Assembly (NCBI RefSeq): GCF_035920345.1
Contig: NZ_CP109149.1
Span: 1,178,001-1,242,000, forward strand
Length of the DNA: 64,000 nt
Reading direction: 5' to 3'
From: Nocardia vinacea
GTDB taxonomy: Bacteria; Actinomycetota; Actinomycetes; Mycobacteriales; Mycobacteriaceae
In this document: positions 36,233 through 45,245 of the stretch, one piece after another
Layout of the letters: each line of letters opens with the position of its first letter
How positions within the stretch are numbered: position 1 is the first letter of the stretch
Notes under the pieces: generated by a model
The model's input: only the letters and a program-made list of their open reading frames with translations
Database searches by the model: none
Told to the model about the DNA's origin: nothing
Program-made: the position numbers and the translations under genes

Positions 36233-38416
36233 ATGACAGAGCGGATTCAGGTCGGCGGGCTCCAGGTGGCCAGCGTTCTCCACGAGTTCATCGAGAACGA
36301 GGCGCTCCCCGGAACCGGCGTAGATTCCGCCGCGTTCTGGGCCGGAGCCGAGCAGGTCATCAATGACCTCGCTCCGCGCAACCGCGTCCTGCTGGCCGAA
36401 CGCGACGAGATCCAGGGCAAGCTCGATGCCTGGCACGCCGAGCACCCCGGCGCGAACTACGACAAGGCCGCCTACAAGAGCTTCCTCGGCGATATCGGCT
36501 ATCTGCGCGCGGAACCGGCCGGCTTCAAGATCGCCACCCAGAATGTGGACGACGAGATCGCCACCACCGCGGGCCCCCAACTGGTGGTGCCGGTGATGAA
36601 CGCCCGCTTCGCGATCAATGCCGCGAATGCGCGCTGGGGCTCGCTCTACGACGCCCTCTACGGCACCGATGCCATTTCCGAGGCCGACGGCGGCGAGAAG
36701 GGCACCGGCTACAACCCGGTCCGCGGTGGCCGCGTGATCGAGTTCGCGCGCAAGTTCCTCGACACCGCCGCGCCGCTGGCCAACGGCTCGCACCGGTCCT
36801 CGACGCACTACGCGATCGATGGCGGCAAGCTGGCGGTCACGCTGAGCAACGACGAGGTCACCACGCTGGCCGCCGATGGTGCGGAATTGGTCGGCTACCT
36901 GGGCGATCCGGCCTCGCCGGCCTCGATCCTGTTGAAGCACAACGGTTTGCACATCGACATCCAGATCGACACCGCCTCGCCGATCGGCAAGACCGATCCG
37001 GCGGGTGTCAAAGATGTGGTGCTGGAGTCCGCGGTCACCACGATCATGGATTTCGAGGATTCGGTTGCGGCGGTGGACGCCGAGGACAAGGTGCTCTGCT
37101 ACCACAACTGGCTCGGCCTGATGAAGGGCGAGTTGGCGGAGAAGGTGACCAAGGGCGATAAGACCTTCACCCGCACCATGAACCCGGACCGTGTCTACAC
37201 CGCGGTCGGCGGCGGCGAACTGGTGCTGCACGGCCGTTCGCTGCTGTTCGTGCGCAATGTCGGTCACCTGATGACCTCCGACGCGATCATCGACGCCGAG
37301 GGCAATGAGGTGCCAGAGGGCATTATGGACGGCCTGATCACCTCGCTGATCGCCAAGCACAGCCTGCTCGGCGATACCGAGCTGAAGAACAGCCGCACCG
37401 GTTCGGTCTACATTGTGAAGCCGAAGATGCACGGCCCGGACGAGGTCGCGTTCACCAACGAGCTGTTCGGTCGGATCGAGGACGTCCTCGGCCTGATCCG
37501 CAACACCCTCAAGGTCGGCATCATGGACGAGGAGCGCCGCACCACGGTCAACCTGAAGGCCTGTATCCAGGCGGCCGCCGAGCGCGTGGTGTTCATCAAC
37601 ACCGGCTTCCTGGACCGCACCGGCGACGAGATCCACACCTCCATGGAGGCCGGGCCGATGGTCCGCAAGGCCGAGATGAAGACCCAGCAGTGGATCCTGT
37701 CCTACGAGGACTGGAACGTCGATACCGGTCTGGCCGCCGGCCTGCCCGGTAAGGCGCAGATCGGTAAGGGCATGTGGGCCATGCCGGATCTGATGCGCGA
37801 CATGCTCGAGCAGAAGATCGGCCACCCGCGTGCGGGCGCCAATACCGCCTGGGTGCCCTCGCCGACCGCGGCCACCTTGCATGCGACGCACTACCACCAG
37901 GTCGACGTGTTCGAGCGGCAGCAGGAGATCGCCGCCGGCGGCCGCCGCGCCACCGTCGATCAGATCCTGGAGATCCCGCTCGCAGCCGATCCGAACTGGA
38001 CCGAGGAGGAGAAGCGTCAGGAGCTGGACAACAACTCCCAGGGCATTCTCGGCTATGTGGTGCGCTGGATCGATCATGGCGTCGGCTGCTCCAAGGTGCC
38101 CGACATCCGGGATATCGGTCTCATGGAAGATCGTGCGACCCTGCGCATTTCGAGCCAGCTCATGGCGAACTGGCTGCGCCACGGTGTGGTCACCGCCGAT
38201 GAGGTGATGGCCAGCCTGCAGCGGATGGCGCCGGTGGTCGACAAGCAGAATGCGGGCGATCCGAACTACCGGCCGATGGCGGCGGACTTCGCGGGCAGCA
38301 TCGCGTTCCAGGCCGCGAAGGAACTGGTGCTGGAAGGTACCAAGCAGCCGAACGGCTACACCGAGCCCATCCTGCACCGGCGTCGCCGGGAGGCCAAGGC
38401 GCTGGCTTGCGTCTAA
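36233..38416 (+). CDS. glcB: Malate synthase G
   Basis: 727 residues, full length for the monomeric G form (M. tuberculosis GlcB has 741). Landmarks are [30 protein letters not shown], the glyoxylate/Mg region [30 protein letters not shown], and the C-terminal [20 protein letters not shown] and [10 protein letters not shown]. It condenses glyoxylate with acetyl-CoA to malate in the glyoxylate shunt, needed for growth on fatty acids; this suits the adjacent fatty-acid operon. It is divergent from the SDR operon and followed by a strong terminator. Confidence 0.97.
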   Translation: MTERIQVGGLQVASVLHEFIENEALPGTGVDSAAFWAGAEQVINDLAPRNRVLLAERDEIQGKLDAWHAEHPGANYDKAAYKSFLGDIGYLRAEPAGFKIATQNVDDEIATTAGPQLVVPVMNARFAINAANARWGSLYDALYGTDAISEADGGEKGTGYNPVRGGRVIEFARKFLDTAAPLANGSHRSSTHYAIDGGKLAVTLSNDEVTTLAADGAELVGYLGDPASPASILLKHNGLHIDIQIDTASPIGKTDPAGVKDVVLESAVTTIMDFEDSVAAVDAEDKVLCYHNWLGLMKGELAEKVTKGDKTFTRTMNPDRVYTAVGGGELVLHGRSLLFVRNVGHLMTSDAIIDAEGNEVPEGIMDGLITSLIAKHSLLGDTELKNSRTGSVYIVKPKMHGPDEVAFTNELFGRIEDVLGLIRNTLKVGIMDEERRTTVNLKACIQAAAERVVFINTGFLDRTGDEIHTSMEAGPMVRKAEMKTQQWILSYEDWNVDTGLAAGLPGKAQIGKGMWAMPDLMRDMLEQKIGHPRAGANTAWVPSPTAATLHATHYHQVDVFERQQEIAAGGRRATVDQILEIPLAADPNWTEEEKRQELDNNSQGILGYVVRWIDHGVGCSKVPDIRDIGLMEDRATLRISSQLMANWLRHGVVTADEVMASLQRMAPVVDKQNAGDPNYRPMAADFAGSIAFQAAKELVLEGTKQPNGYTEPILHRRRREAKALACV

Positions 38417-38442
38417 GACATTGCGCGTCTGAATAACTCGTG

Positions 38443-38477
38443 ATTCCCCCGCCCGGGAGCGTGCCGGGCGGGGGAAT
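38443..38477 (+). terminator. glcB terminator
   Basis: ATTCCCCCGCCCGG (38443-38456) pairs perfectly with CCGGGCGGGGGAAT (38464-38477) around a 7-base loop. CTTGT follows. It separates glcB from the mini-gene at 38584. Confidence 0.93.
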
Positions 38478-38583
38478 CTTGTATCACACGACGGCCGTCG
38501 ACGGGGCGGATGACCGGTTTCGACCCACATAACGATCCGTTACCCTGGGCGCTGCACGAGACAGTCGGATGTGAGGAAGTTTT

Positions 38584-38685
38584 ATGGGAAGTGTTGTCCT
38601 TGATGTATTCGCGCTGGTTGTGAATCGCGCGGCGATGTTCTGGAACTGGATGGCCACAGGTTCGGCCGGTTTCCCGCCGCTGTAA
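38584..38685 (+). CDS. 33-codon mini-gene, possible small membrane peptide
   Basis: ATG to TAA encodes 33 residues: a hydrophobic core (VVLDVFALVVNRAAMFWNWM) and a short GSAGFPPL end. The SD GAGGAAG is 8 bases upstream. It is flanked by the glcB terminator upstream and its own strong terminator downstream (38713-38754), so it looks like a separate transcription unit. A dyad TAACG-ATC-CGTTA (38530-38542) lies 41 bp upstream. It is too short for confident assignment; it could also be a leader or part of a small RNA. Confidence 0.55.
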   Translation: MGSVVLDVFALVVNRAAMFWNWMATGSAGFPPL

Positions 38686-38712
38686 TAGCCGAGCTGAACG
38701 TCTGGTACGACG

Positions 38713-38754
38713 ACCCCCGGTCCCGGCCCCTCGATGGGATGCCGGGCCGGGGGT
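38713..38754 (+). terminator. Intrinsic terminator of the mini-gene
   Basis: CCCCCGG-T-CCCGGC (about 38714-38727) pairs with GCCGGG-CCGGGGG (38741-38753), one bulged base, with TTTCCTTT following. This is one of the clearest terminators in the window. Confidence 0.92.
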
Positions 38755-38836
38755 TTCCTTTGCCCGGCGAGACATCTCCACAGACGGTGAGCCGATTCCC
38801 TTCGGGGACAGGGCGGATCGACGTATCTTCTTTGGC

Positions 38837-39391
38837 ATGAGCAACAGCCCCCGACCGACACCATTGTGGTTCGAGCTCTGGATGGGCGCCATCACCACCG
38901 TCATCGCATTGCTCTGTGCCGCGCTGTGCTGGGAATTGGCTGCTCAGGGCAGCTTTCCGGCCAAAGTGCTACTGTGGGTGGGACTTTCGGTGGTCGGGCT
39001 GGTCGCGATCGTCTTCGCCATCCTGGGCCTGATCCGCTATCACGCTGTCCTCGTGAGCCTTACCGCACCGCTACTGATCGCCGCGCTCGCCGCGCTGGTG
39101 TGGTACGAAGTGCCCGAAACCACCGGTTGGCGCCTGTCCCGCCCCATCCTCGAAGATCAGGCCACCGCCTGCGCCAACCCGGGCCACCACACCCGCCTCG
39201 GCGTCTACACCGTCACCTACGTCACCCGCCGCGACGGCGCCTGCCTGTTCTACGTCAGTGGCGGAGCCACGAATTCCGAAGGCTTCGCCTACTTCCCGGA
39301 CAGCGCCCCGAGTACCGGGCCGGCCGGGCCCGGCGGCATCGGCTACGAACCCTTCCACGGTTCCTGGTACCGCTTCGTCGAAAACACCTGA
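38837..39391 (+). CDS. Membrane protein of unknown function
   Basis: 184 residues. Three hydrophobic helices lie in the first 95 residues (TTVIALLCAALCWELA, LLWVGLSVVGLVAIVFAILG, LVSLTAPLLIAALAALVWY). A soluble C-terminal domain of about 85 residues, probably extracytoplasmic, has two cysteines (ATACAN and DGACLFYV) that could form a disulfide. No family is recognised. The gene converges on another small membrane protein gene. It has no counterpart at this place in M. tuberculosis. Confidence 0.75.
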   Translation: MSNSPRPTPLWFELWMGAITTVIALLCAALCWELAAQGSFPAKVLLWVGLSVVGLVAIVFAILGLIRYHAVLVSLTAPLLIAALAALVWYEVPETTGWRLSRPILEDQATACANPGHHTRLGVYTVTYVTRRDGACLFYVSGGATNSEGFAYFPDSAPSTGPAGPGGIGYEPFHGSWYRFVENT

Positions 39392-39424
39392 CGGATCCGG
39401 CCGAGGCCGCCATCGCTGTACAGC

Positions 39425-39910
39425 TCAGCGCCCGACACCAACCAGTGTTCGGATAATCATGAAGATTGCGGCCAGGCCGAAACAGGCCAGTCCGACCACC
39501 CATACCGTGAACATCTGCCGCATCGGTATCAATTTGTCCAGTCGGCCGCCTTCGAGATCGACGCCATCCTGTTGCGTCTCGAAGACGGTGCCGTGCGCAC
39601 CCCAGGCGCCCGCACCGATCTGCAGCTGTTCGAACCGCTCCAGCCATCGGGCGTCCTTGCGTTCGGCGAGGCGATGGCTCGCCATGAGCATGATCGAGAT
39701 GATCGACACGATCAGCGCGAGTAGCGCCGAGGCTATCCGCGCGACGGCATCGCTCCCGGCCCCCATCGAGATACTGAACAAGAATGCCTGGGCAGTCAGA
39801 CTGAGGGTGGGAACCTGCCAGAGGAGGTTCTCGTATTGCAGACGTCGGTCCGCCACGGTCTGGTAGACCATCTCCAGATCGGCCGAACGGCGAGGAACTG
39901 GCTCCTCCAC
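39425..39910 (-). CDS. Small membrane protein of unknown function
   Basis: 161 residues with a hydrophilic N-terminal helix (MVYQTVADRRLQYENLLWQV), two close transmembrane helices (about 38-75), a cytosolic charged stretch (HRLAERKDARWLERFEQLQI), and a third helix near the end (FTVWVVGLACFGLAAIFMII). The build resembles small signalling or effector-associated membrane proteins with 3 TM helices, but no family is recognised. It is followed upstream by another membrane protein gene on the same strand, 43 bp away. Confidence 0.7.
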   Translation of the reverse strand: MEEPVPRRSADLEMVYQTVADRRLQYENLLWQVPTLSLTAQAFLFSISMGAGSDAVARIASALLALIVSIISIMLMASHRLAERKDARWLERFEQLQIGAGAWGAHGTVFETQQDGVDLEGGRLDKLIPMRQMFTVWVVGLACFGLAAIFMIIRTLVGVGR

Positions 39911-39953
39911 AAGGGGTACTGTCGCACAGTCGCGCAGATCTGGTGGGTGTTTG

Positions 39954-40616
39954 TCATGTTCGGGATGGGGTGCGAACCAGGATGAGGACGCTGACCACGA
40001 GCACCCACGCCGGGAAAGCCAGTGTCATCCATCTGCTCGTTTCGCTGGCCACCAGGAGTGCCACGGCCGCCAGGTAACTGAGACCGGCGAGCCAGCGGGG
40101 CATCAGCCCGGTCTTCAGCCAAATCGTCGCGAGCGAGATCATGAACACGGCCGCCATCCGCAGTGCGTAGGTCTGGCACGCCGAAACCACGATCATCTTG
40201 CCGAAGTCGACCACTTCGGCGCGGGCGGCCGGGTCGGTGACGTCGGTGTCACTGGACACCAGACCGGCGGCGACGGCGGTGCCGACGAACATCATCGCCA
40301 GGAACAGCAGTCCGCTGCCGAGGAATACCGATAGGAAGAACCGGTCCTCGTAGCGCCCGAATCCGTCCCGGACGACGCCGATGAACCATAAGAAGCTGAT
40401 TCCGGCGAAGGGCATGAGCACCGTCGCTATTCGGATCGCGCTCCGCTGGCTGTTCAGCCAATGAGTCGAGCCTTCGATGCCGTCGGGCATGTCGATACGG
40501 ATCAAGATCAGCGTTGTGCCGAACAACACCGCGAAGATCACTCCGGCCAGTGCGGCCGCTCGCGGTGTCGACAACCGGTGCGGGGTCGGCTCGGTGTGTT
40601 GCGGCGATGTCGACAT
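39954..40616 (-). CDS. Multi-spanning membrane protein of unknown function
   Basis: 220 residues with six predicted transmembrane helices and no obvious catalytic motif. Similar proteins with the LRMAAVFMISLATIWLKTGLMPRWLA pattern are common and uncharacterised in actinomycetes. It is upstream of, and possibly cotranscribed with, the small membrane protein at 39425-39910. The 210-bp gap to the divergent DyP operon must hold both promoters; no repressor site was identified there. Confidence 0.75.
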   Translation of the reverse strand: MSTSPQHTEPTPHRLSTPRAAALAGVIFAVLFGTTLILIRIDMPDGIEGSTHWLNSQRSAIRIATVLMPFAGISFLWFIGVVRDGFGRYEDRFFLSVFLGSGLLFLAMMFVGTAVAAGLVSSDTDVTDPAARAEVVDFGKMIVVSACQTYALRMAAVFMISLATIWLKTGLMPRWLAGLSYLAAVALLVASETSRWMTLAFPAWVLVVSVLILVRTPSRT

Positions 40617-40826
40617 GCCGTCATCCTGTCAAATCCGAGCGCCGGTGGGCTGGATTTCCGGCCAGGTCTGTTTTCCTCGTTTTGCTCCCGGCGCACAATT
40701 CGACGCACCGACGTCGTTGATTGAATTCCGTCCTAGTTGCCGGTGCTGTGTGGGTTTCGGCGAGGTCGGCCGAGGCATAGCATATTGAAAGTCCAGCTTA
40801 CTGCCGAGCGGAAGGTGGGTGAAGAT

Positions 40827-41384
40827 ATGACGACCGAGCCCGACTGGAGTAAACCGGCGGCGGTGGCTATCCCGGCGGAGGGCTATTTCGAGCTGGAGCG
40901 GGGCAGATACGGTCCGATCTATCCCCGAACGCCGGCCTGCTACGGGTTCTCGATCATCGCCAAGGTGAAACCGGGTCGTGAGGAGGCTATTCGCGCATAC
41001 GGCAAGCAGATCCAGGATGCGGTAGCAGCCGGTCCCGATGTGCTGGCACCGCTGCGGCTGCACTATCTGCGGTGGGTGTTGTTCGATGTCGGATCGGGAC
41101 TGCATTTCCAATATCAAGGCATCTTCGACACCGATTTCGACAAATACACCGAGGATGCCGTAGCCCTGTTCTCCCAGACCGGTATCACCACGGCTTTCAC
41201 CAATCTCGAAGGATTTCCGGAGGATTGGAAGGAAAACCCGGAGGCGTTCGTGAAATTTGTTCGCGAACACCAGTTTCCGAGCTTCCTCGAATACGGTGAG
41301 TATCCGTACGTCACCGCCGACGAGATCAAAAAGGCGCTGCGGCTGAAAGCGGCGTTCTCCGACATGCTCGACCAGATGCAGTAA
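40827..41384 (+). CDS. Stand-alone dimeric alpha/beta-barrel protein of the DyP operon
   Basis: 185 residues. The pattern SIIAKVKPGREEAIRAYGKQ, HYLRWVLFD, LHFQYQGIFDTDFDKYTEDA resembles the ferredoxin-like N-terminal barrel found in long DyP-type proteins, here as a separate gene. It has no heme-ligand motif of its own. It is the first gene of a three-gene unit, 9 bp before the peroxidase, so a complex or heme-handling role with that enzyme is a reasonable inference. The ATG at 40827 was chosen (GAAGGTGGGTGAAG upstream). Confidence 0.75.
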   Translation: MTTEPDWSKPAAVAIPAEGYFELERGRYGPIYPRTPACYGFSIIAKVKPGREEAIRAYGKQIQDAVAAGPDVLAPLRLHYLRWVLFDVGSGLHFQYQGIFDTDFDKYTEDAVALFSQTGITTAFTNLEGFPEDWKENPEAFVKFVREHQFPSFLEYGEYPYVTADEIKKALRLKAAFSDMLDQMQ

Positions 41385-41393
41385 CCCCGTGCC

Positions 41394-42728
41394 ATGCTCG
41401 AACTCGACGATATTCAGCACATCCTGCTGACCCGGACCCCGGCGATGACCGGCCGCTACGAGTTCCTGTCCTTCGACGATCCCGCAGGGGCACGGGCTTG
41501 GTTGACGCCGCTGGTGGACCGCGTGCAATCGGCGGCGGACGTGCGCGCCACGATGGACAGTTCCGACCGCTGGGTCACGCTGGCCTTCACCTGGCGCGGG
41601 CTGCGGGCGCTCGGCGTGCCCGAGGAAACGCTCGCCACCTTCCCGGACGAGTTCCGCGAAGGCATGGCCGCACGCGCTGACATCCTGGGCGACACGGGCG
41701 CTGCTCATCCCGATAACTGGGTAGGCGGGCTGGCCGGTGACGACCTGCACGCCATCGCGATCCTGTTCGCCCGCACCGATGCCGAGTACCAGCGCTGCAC
41801 CACCGAACACCACAAACTGGTCGCTCGTTGCTCCGGTGTGCGCGTGTTGTCGTTTTTGGATCTGAACGCGACGCCGCCCTTCGACTACGCCCACGATCAT
41901 TTCGGGTTCCGAGATCGGTTGTCCCAGCCGGTGATCGCCGGATCCGGCGAAGCACCGACCCCCGGCTCGGGCGCAGCGTTGCAACCCGGGGAATTCATCC
42001 TGGGCTACCCCGACGAGGAGAGGCCGGCGCGAGCGCTGCCACAGCCGGAGGTGTTGTTCCGCAACGGAAGCTATATGGCCTACCGGCGGCTACAAGAACA
42101 CGTCGGCGCGTTTCGGAACTATCTGCGTGAGCACGCGGACACCCCGGACGGGCAGAACTTGATCGCCGCGAAGCTCATGGGGCGCTGGCGCAGCGGCGCA
42201 CCCCTGGTGCTGGCACCGGACCGGGATGATCCGGCGCTGGGCGCGGACCCCATGCGCAACAACGACTTCAACTACAAGGAAATGGACCCGCACGGCTACG
42301 CGGTACCACTCGGCGCGCATGCGCGGCGCCTGAATCCCCGTGACACCGCGGTGAACATGAACCGCCGCAGAATGATTCGCCGCGGCGCCACCTACGGGCC
42401 CGCGCTACCCGAGGATGCCCCCGACGACGGGGTGGACCGCGGGATCGCCGCGTTCATCATCTGCGCCAGCCTGGTACGCCAGTTCGAGTTCGCCCAAAAC
42501 GTCTGGATCAACGACAAGACATTTCACGAACTCGGCAACGAACACGACCCCATCTGCGGCACCCAGGACGGCACCCTCGACTTCACGATCCCCAAGCGGC
42601 CCATCCGTAAGACGCATGCGGGACTGCCGGCGTTTACCACGCTCAGAGGCGGTGCGTACTTCTTCCTTCCGAGCATAAGCGCTCTGCGATACCTGGCCAC
42701 GCTCGACAGCCGAGAGGTCACACCATGA
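41394..42728 (+). CDS. DyP-type heme peroxidase
   Basis: 444 residues. The distal motif is GFRDRLSQP (171-179); the catalytic Asp174 is kept while the usual glycine of GxxDG is Arg. The proximal heme ligand is likely His309 in GAHARRLNPRD, followed by the typical RRMIRRGATYGP and C-terminal GGAYFFLPS. DyP peroxidases oxidise dyes, phenols or lignin-like compounds with hydrogen peroxide; no Tat or Sec signal is seen, so it is cytoplasmic unless carried by a partner. It overlaps the next gene by four bases. Confidence 0.9.
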   Translation: MLELDDIQHILLTRTPAMTGRYEFLSFDDPAGARAWLTPLVDRVQSAADVRATMDSSDRWVTLAFTWRGLRALGVPEETLATFPDEFREGMAARADILGDTGAAHPDNWVGGLAGDDLHAIAILFARTDAEYQRCTTEHHKLVARCSGVRVLSFLDLNATPPFDYAHDHFGFRDRLSQPVIAGSGEAPTPGSGAALQPGEFILGYPDEERPARALPQPEVLFRNGSYMAYRRLQEHVGAFRNYLREHADTPDGQNLIAAKLMGRWRSGAPLVLAPDRDDPALGADPMRNNDFNYKEMDPHGYAVPLGAHARRLNPRDTAVNMNRRRMIRRGATYGPALPEDAPDDGVDRGIAAFIICASLVRQFEFAQNVWINDKTFHELGNEHDPICGTQDGTLDFTIPKRPIRKTHAGLPAFTTLRGGAYFFLPSISALRYLATLDSREVTP

Positions 42729-43741
42729 GCAGCACTCTGCCGCCGGCACGGACGTACAACCAGAGCCATATTCCGCGCAATCACGACGGGCGACGACGGA
42801 TGAGCATCTATTGGGCCTGGAGCTATCCATGGGAGGCCCAACGCGATCCCGCCGAGATGTACAACCGCTTCTCGACGATGACCGAGGTCCGCAACGTACT
42901 GTGGCCGGGCTACGAGACTCCGGAATACGACGCCGCGCACTTCCTGCAGGGCATCGCCGGCACACTGGAGCTGTTCCATCGCTCGACGCTGGCGTTTCAG
43001 CAACTGGCCGAAGAGGCCACCGGTCACCCCGTCGCGGTGTTCCAGCGCATCGACCAGGCCGGCTACACCTTGCCGATCGACGAGCGGATCCTGGCCGACA
43101 CCGACACCCTGATGGTATTCGGGCTCGATCACATCCTTTCTGAGCAGCAAGCCGCCTCAGACGAGATCGACGCGATCCGCGACTGGCTGCAACGTGAAGG
43201 CACCTGCCTGCTGCTGGCGCCGCACCACGACGTCGGGTGCACCGACGACTACGCGCAGCGACAAATGGAATACGCGCATCACGGCGACCCGTTGGTGCCG
43301 CGGCAGCAACGATTCGGCCAGTACACACGCTCGCTCATGCAGGGCCTCGATGTTCCGGTGCACAACAAATGGGGCCTGCGACCCGCCGTCGTCGACGGCA
43401 CCGGCGACATCGCACCCTTGACCGGGTTCCGCGATCTCGACATGCCCCGGCTGCTGGACAACGTGACGACGTTCAACTTCCACCCCCATTTACCGCACTA
43501 CGAGCTGACCGCGCCGGAATCCGACTCGCTTCGCGTCCTTGGCCGCCAGCGTGTCGACCCCGGGCGACCCCATCCCTTCACCGCCGCCGGCAATACCGAA
43601 TTCAATGCGTTGATCTGGATGCCACCTGTCGACCGACGAGCCGGCGATATCGTGCTGATCGACTCCACCAACTTCACCACGCTGTTCGGCGGCACTGACA
43701 GTCTCCGCAACCTCTGGCACAACCTGGCCACCATGAAGTGA
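42725..43741 (+). CDS. Conserved protein of the DyP operon, glutamine-amidotransferase-like core (tentative)
   Basis: 338 residues. The middle has an alternating strand-helix pattern ending in DTLMVFGLDHILSEQQAASD and WLQREGTCLLLAPHHDVGCT, which recalls the ThuA/class-I glutamine amidotransferase-like fold, but a full Cys-His-Glu triad cannot be assigned. Other recognisable blocks are SIYWAWSYPWEAQRDPAEMY and FNFHPHLPHYELT. ATGA overlap with the peroxidase gene shows cotranslation. No function is known; it may serve the same oxidative pathway. It converges on the thioesterase-like gene. Confidence 0.65.
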   Translation: MSSTLPPARTYNQSHIPRNHDGRRRMSIYWAWSYPWEAQRDPAEMYNRFSTMTEVRNVLWPGYETPEYDAAHFLQGIAGTLELFHRSTLAFQQLAEEATGHPVAVFQRIDQAGYTLPIDERILADTDTLMVFGLDHILSEQQAASDEIDAIRDWLQREGTCLLLAPHHDVGCTDDYAQRQMEYAHHGDPLVPRQQRFGQYTRSLMQGLDVPVHNKWGLRPAVVDGTGDIAPLTGFRDLDMPRLLDNVTTFNFHPHLPHYELTAPESDSLRVLGRQRVDPGRPHPFTAAGNTEFNALIWMPPVDRRAGDIVLIDSTNFTTLFGGTDSLRNLWHNLATMK

Positions 43742-43749
43742 CCACTGGT

Positions 43750-44529
43750 TCAGGGTTTGGGGTGAATCCAGAGGGCTTGGGCTACGGCGCAGAGGTCGCC
43801 GGAGGGGGTGGCGAGTGCGATGCCGACGGTGTGTTTGCGGCCTTGGTGGCTGATGGGCCAGGCGTAGGAGATGTAGGGGGAGTCGGCGTAGACGGGGTGG
43901 AGTTGGTTGGCGGTGAGGGCCGCGGTTACGCCGCCGAAGCCCATGCCTTGTTTGCGCATCGCGGTCCAGCCGCCGGGGCAGTCGAGAGCGGCCCAGACGA
44001 CTTCCGGTGGGAGTCGGCCGGATTCGTCGGCCAGGCCGGGATCCGGAGTCCATGCGGCGATGACGAGGTCGTGATCCGGTGTGTCCCAGGTGAGTAGCCG
44101 CAGGCCGCGCCCGGGTGCGCAGGCGGCGCCGCAGCCATAGCAGTCGGTGACGCGGCGCGACACCATGGCCGCGTCGGTGACGGCCTTCGCCTCGGCCCAG
44201 CTCGGGGCGGGCGGCGGATCGATGGTGAGTGCCGCCGGAGTGGATTCGGCGAGCAGCGCGCCGTCGGCATCGGTCAGCGCATAGCCACCGGATCTGGTGG
44301 GGCGCAATGACATCGGGGTCTCCAGTGGTACCCTCGCGCGGAAGTCGACGCGCATCTCGGTGGCCTCGCATGGCCCGGCCAGCAGGCCCGCGACATAGCC
44401 GCCGAACGCGACGTCGGGATATCCGTGCACGTGTTCGGGGACGGTGACTGTCTCGGTCTGGATCACGTGTCGCTCGAGCCCTTCTGTGCCGTCTTTCTGG
44501 ATCGACCGTACCTCCGGATTCGGACGCAT
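43750..44529 (-). CDS. Hotdog-fold thioesterase-like protein
   Basis: 259 residues. It begins with a hotdog-type half (HGYPDVAFGGYVAGLLAG, then MRVDFRARVPLETPMSL) and has a second half, GCGAACAPGRGLRLLTW and CPGGWTAM, that reads as a second, diverged hotdog domain. Such double-hotdog proteins act on acyl-CoA or similar thioesters. The DCYGCG and GAACAP cysteines are notable and could bind a metal. The start may be the GTG at 44466 (VIQTETVTV). It stands alone between two convergent or tandem genes. Confidence 0.65.
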   Translation of the reverse strand: MRPNPEVRSIQKDGTEGLERHVIQTETVTVPEHVHGYPDVAFGGYVAGLLAGPCEATEMRVDFRARVPLETPMSLRPTRSGGYALTDADGALLAESTPAALTIDPPPAPSWAEAKAVTDAAMVSRRVTDCYGCGAACAPGRGLRLLTWDTPDHDLVIAAWTPDPGLADESGRLPPEVVWAALDCPGGWTAMRKQGMGFGGVTAALTANQLHPVYADSPYISYAWPISHQGRKHTVGIALATPSGDLCAVAQALWIHPKP

Positions 44530-44601
44530 CGGAATCTTGGTAGTGAAAACCTCGGGCTGTTCACCGCGTGGCCGACCCGCATCCGGTGAGGGGCGGGTCG
44601 G

Positions 44602-45243
44602 TTATTGCGCGGCCTGACCACCGAGTTGGGTGAGCAGCACGCTGATCACACCGGCCTCCTGACTCTGGCTCTGGAACATCGAGCGCGCGGTTTCCTTGAT
44701 CGGGCCTGAGGTCAGAAGCTCGTCTGCGGCACGAGCCATCACCAGTCCGCCTTGATGATGACGGAACATCAACTGCAGGAACAGTATTTCGGCATCGTGA
44801 CCGCGGGCTGCGGACAGTGCGTCGAGTTCGGCGGTAGTCGCCATACCCGGCATCGCATCGCCGGTCGACTGGCCTGCGCTCGGATGATGTTGCGACACAG
44901 CCGCCTCGGCGTGCATCCACGCCATCGGATGCGACGACAGTGGCGACGCATCGGCCAGCCGCAACCACCCGAGCATGGTCCCGATCTCGATGCGCTGCGC
45001 GTCCGAAAGCTGTTGCGCCAGCCGCAGCACGGTCGGGTCCACGTCACGATCCAAGCGCTGCACCATGATCAGTGCTTGCTGATGATGTGCGGTCATATCC
45101 TGCGCGAATCCGATCTCGACCGGGTTGAGAACCGGTGCGGCCGTATGCTCTTCGGGCAGTACGAGTGGGCGCAGCGCCGCGCCGAGCACCACCAGGACGA
45201 ACGCAACAGAGACGAGCGCCGCGACTCGGAACCAACGGGACAC
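44602..45243 (-). CDS. DUF305 family protein, membrane-anchored
   Basis: 213 residues. A single N-terminal helix (LVSVAFVLVVLGAALRPLV) is followed by the two-fold DUF305 core (FAQDMTAHHQQALIMVQ, then LMFRHHQGGLVMARAA). The paired HH/HHQ motifs are where family members are thought to bind copper or other metals. A His/Met-rich linker (HPMAWMHAEAAVSQHHP) lies between the halves. It is 2 bp downstream of the secreted LVIVD protein gene, so the two are one operon. A role in metal handling outside the membrane is inferred. Confidence 0.88.
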   Translation of the reverse strand: MSRWFRVAALVSVAFVLVVLGAALRPLVLPEEHTAAPVLNPVEIGFAQDMTAHHQQALIMVQRLDRDVDPTVLRLAQQLSDAQRIEIGTMLGWLRLADASPLSSHPMAWMHAEAAVSQHHPSAGQSTGDAMPGMATTAELDALSAARGHDAEILFLQLMFRHHQGGLVMARAADELLTSGPIKETARSMFQSQSQEAGVISVLLTQLGGQAAQ

Positions 45244-45245
45244 AG

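Noticed and set aside
36215..38530. A 771-codon open frame on the minus strand opposite malate synthase G
   Set aside because: It is exactly antisense to a full-length, highly conserved gene; its residues (many H, R, D, G in repeats) are typical of GC-rich shadow frames.
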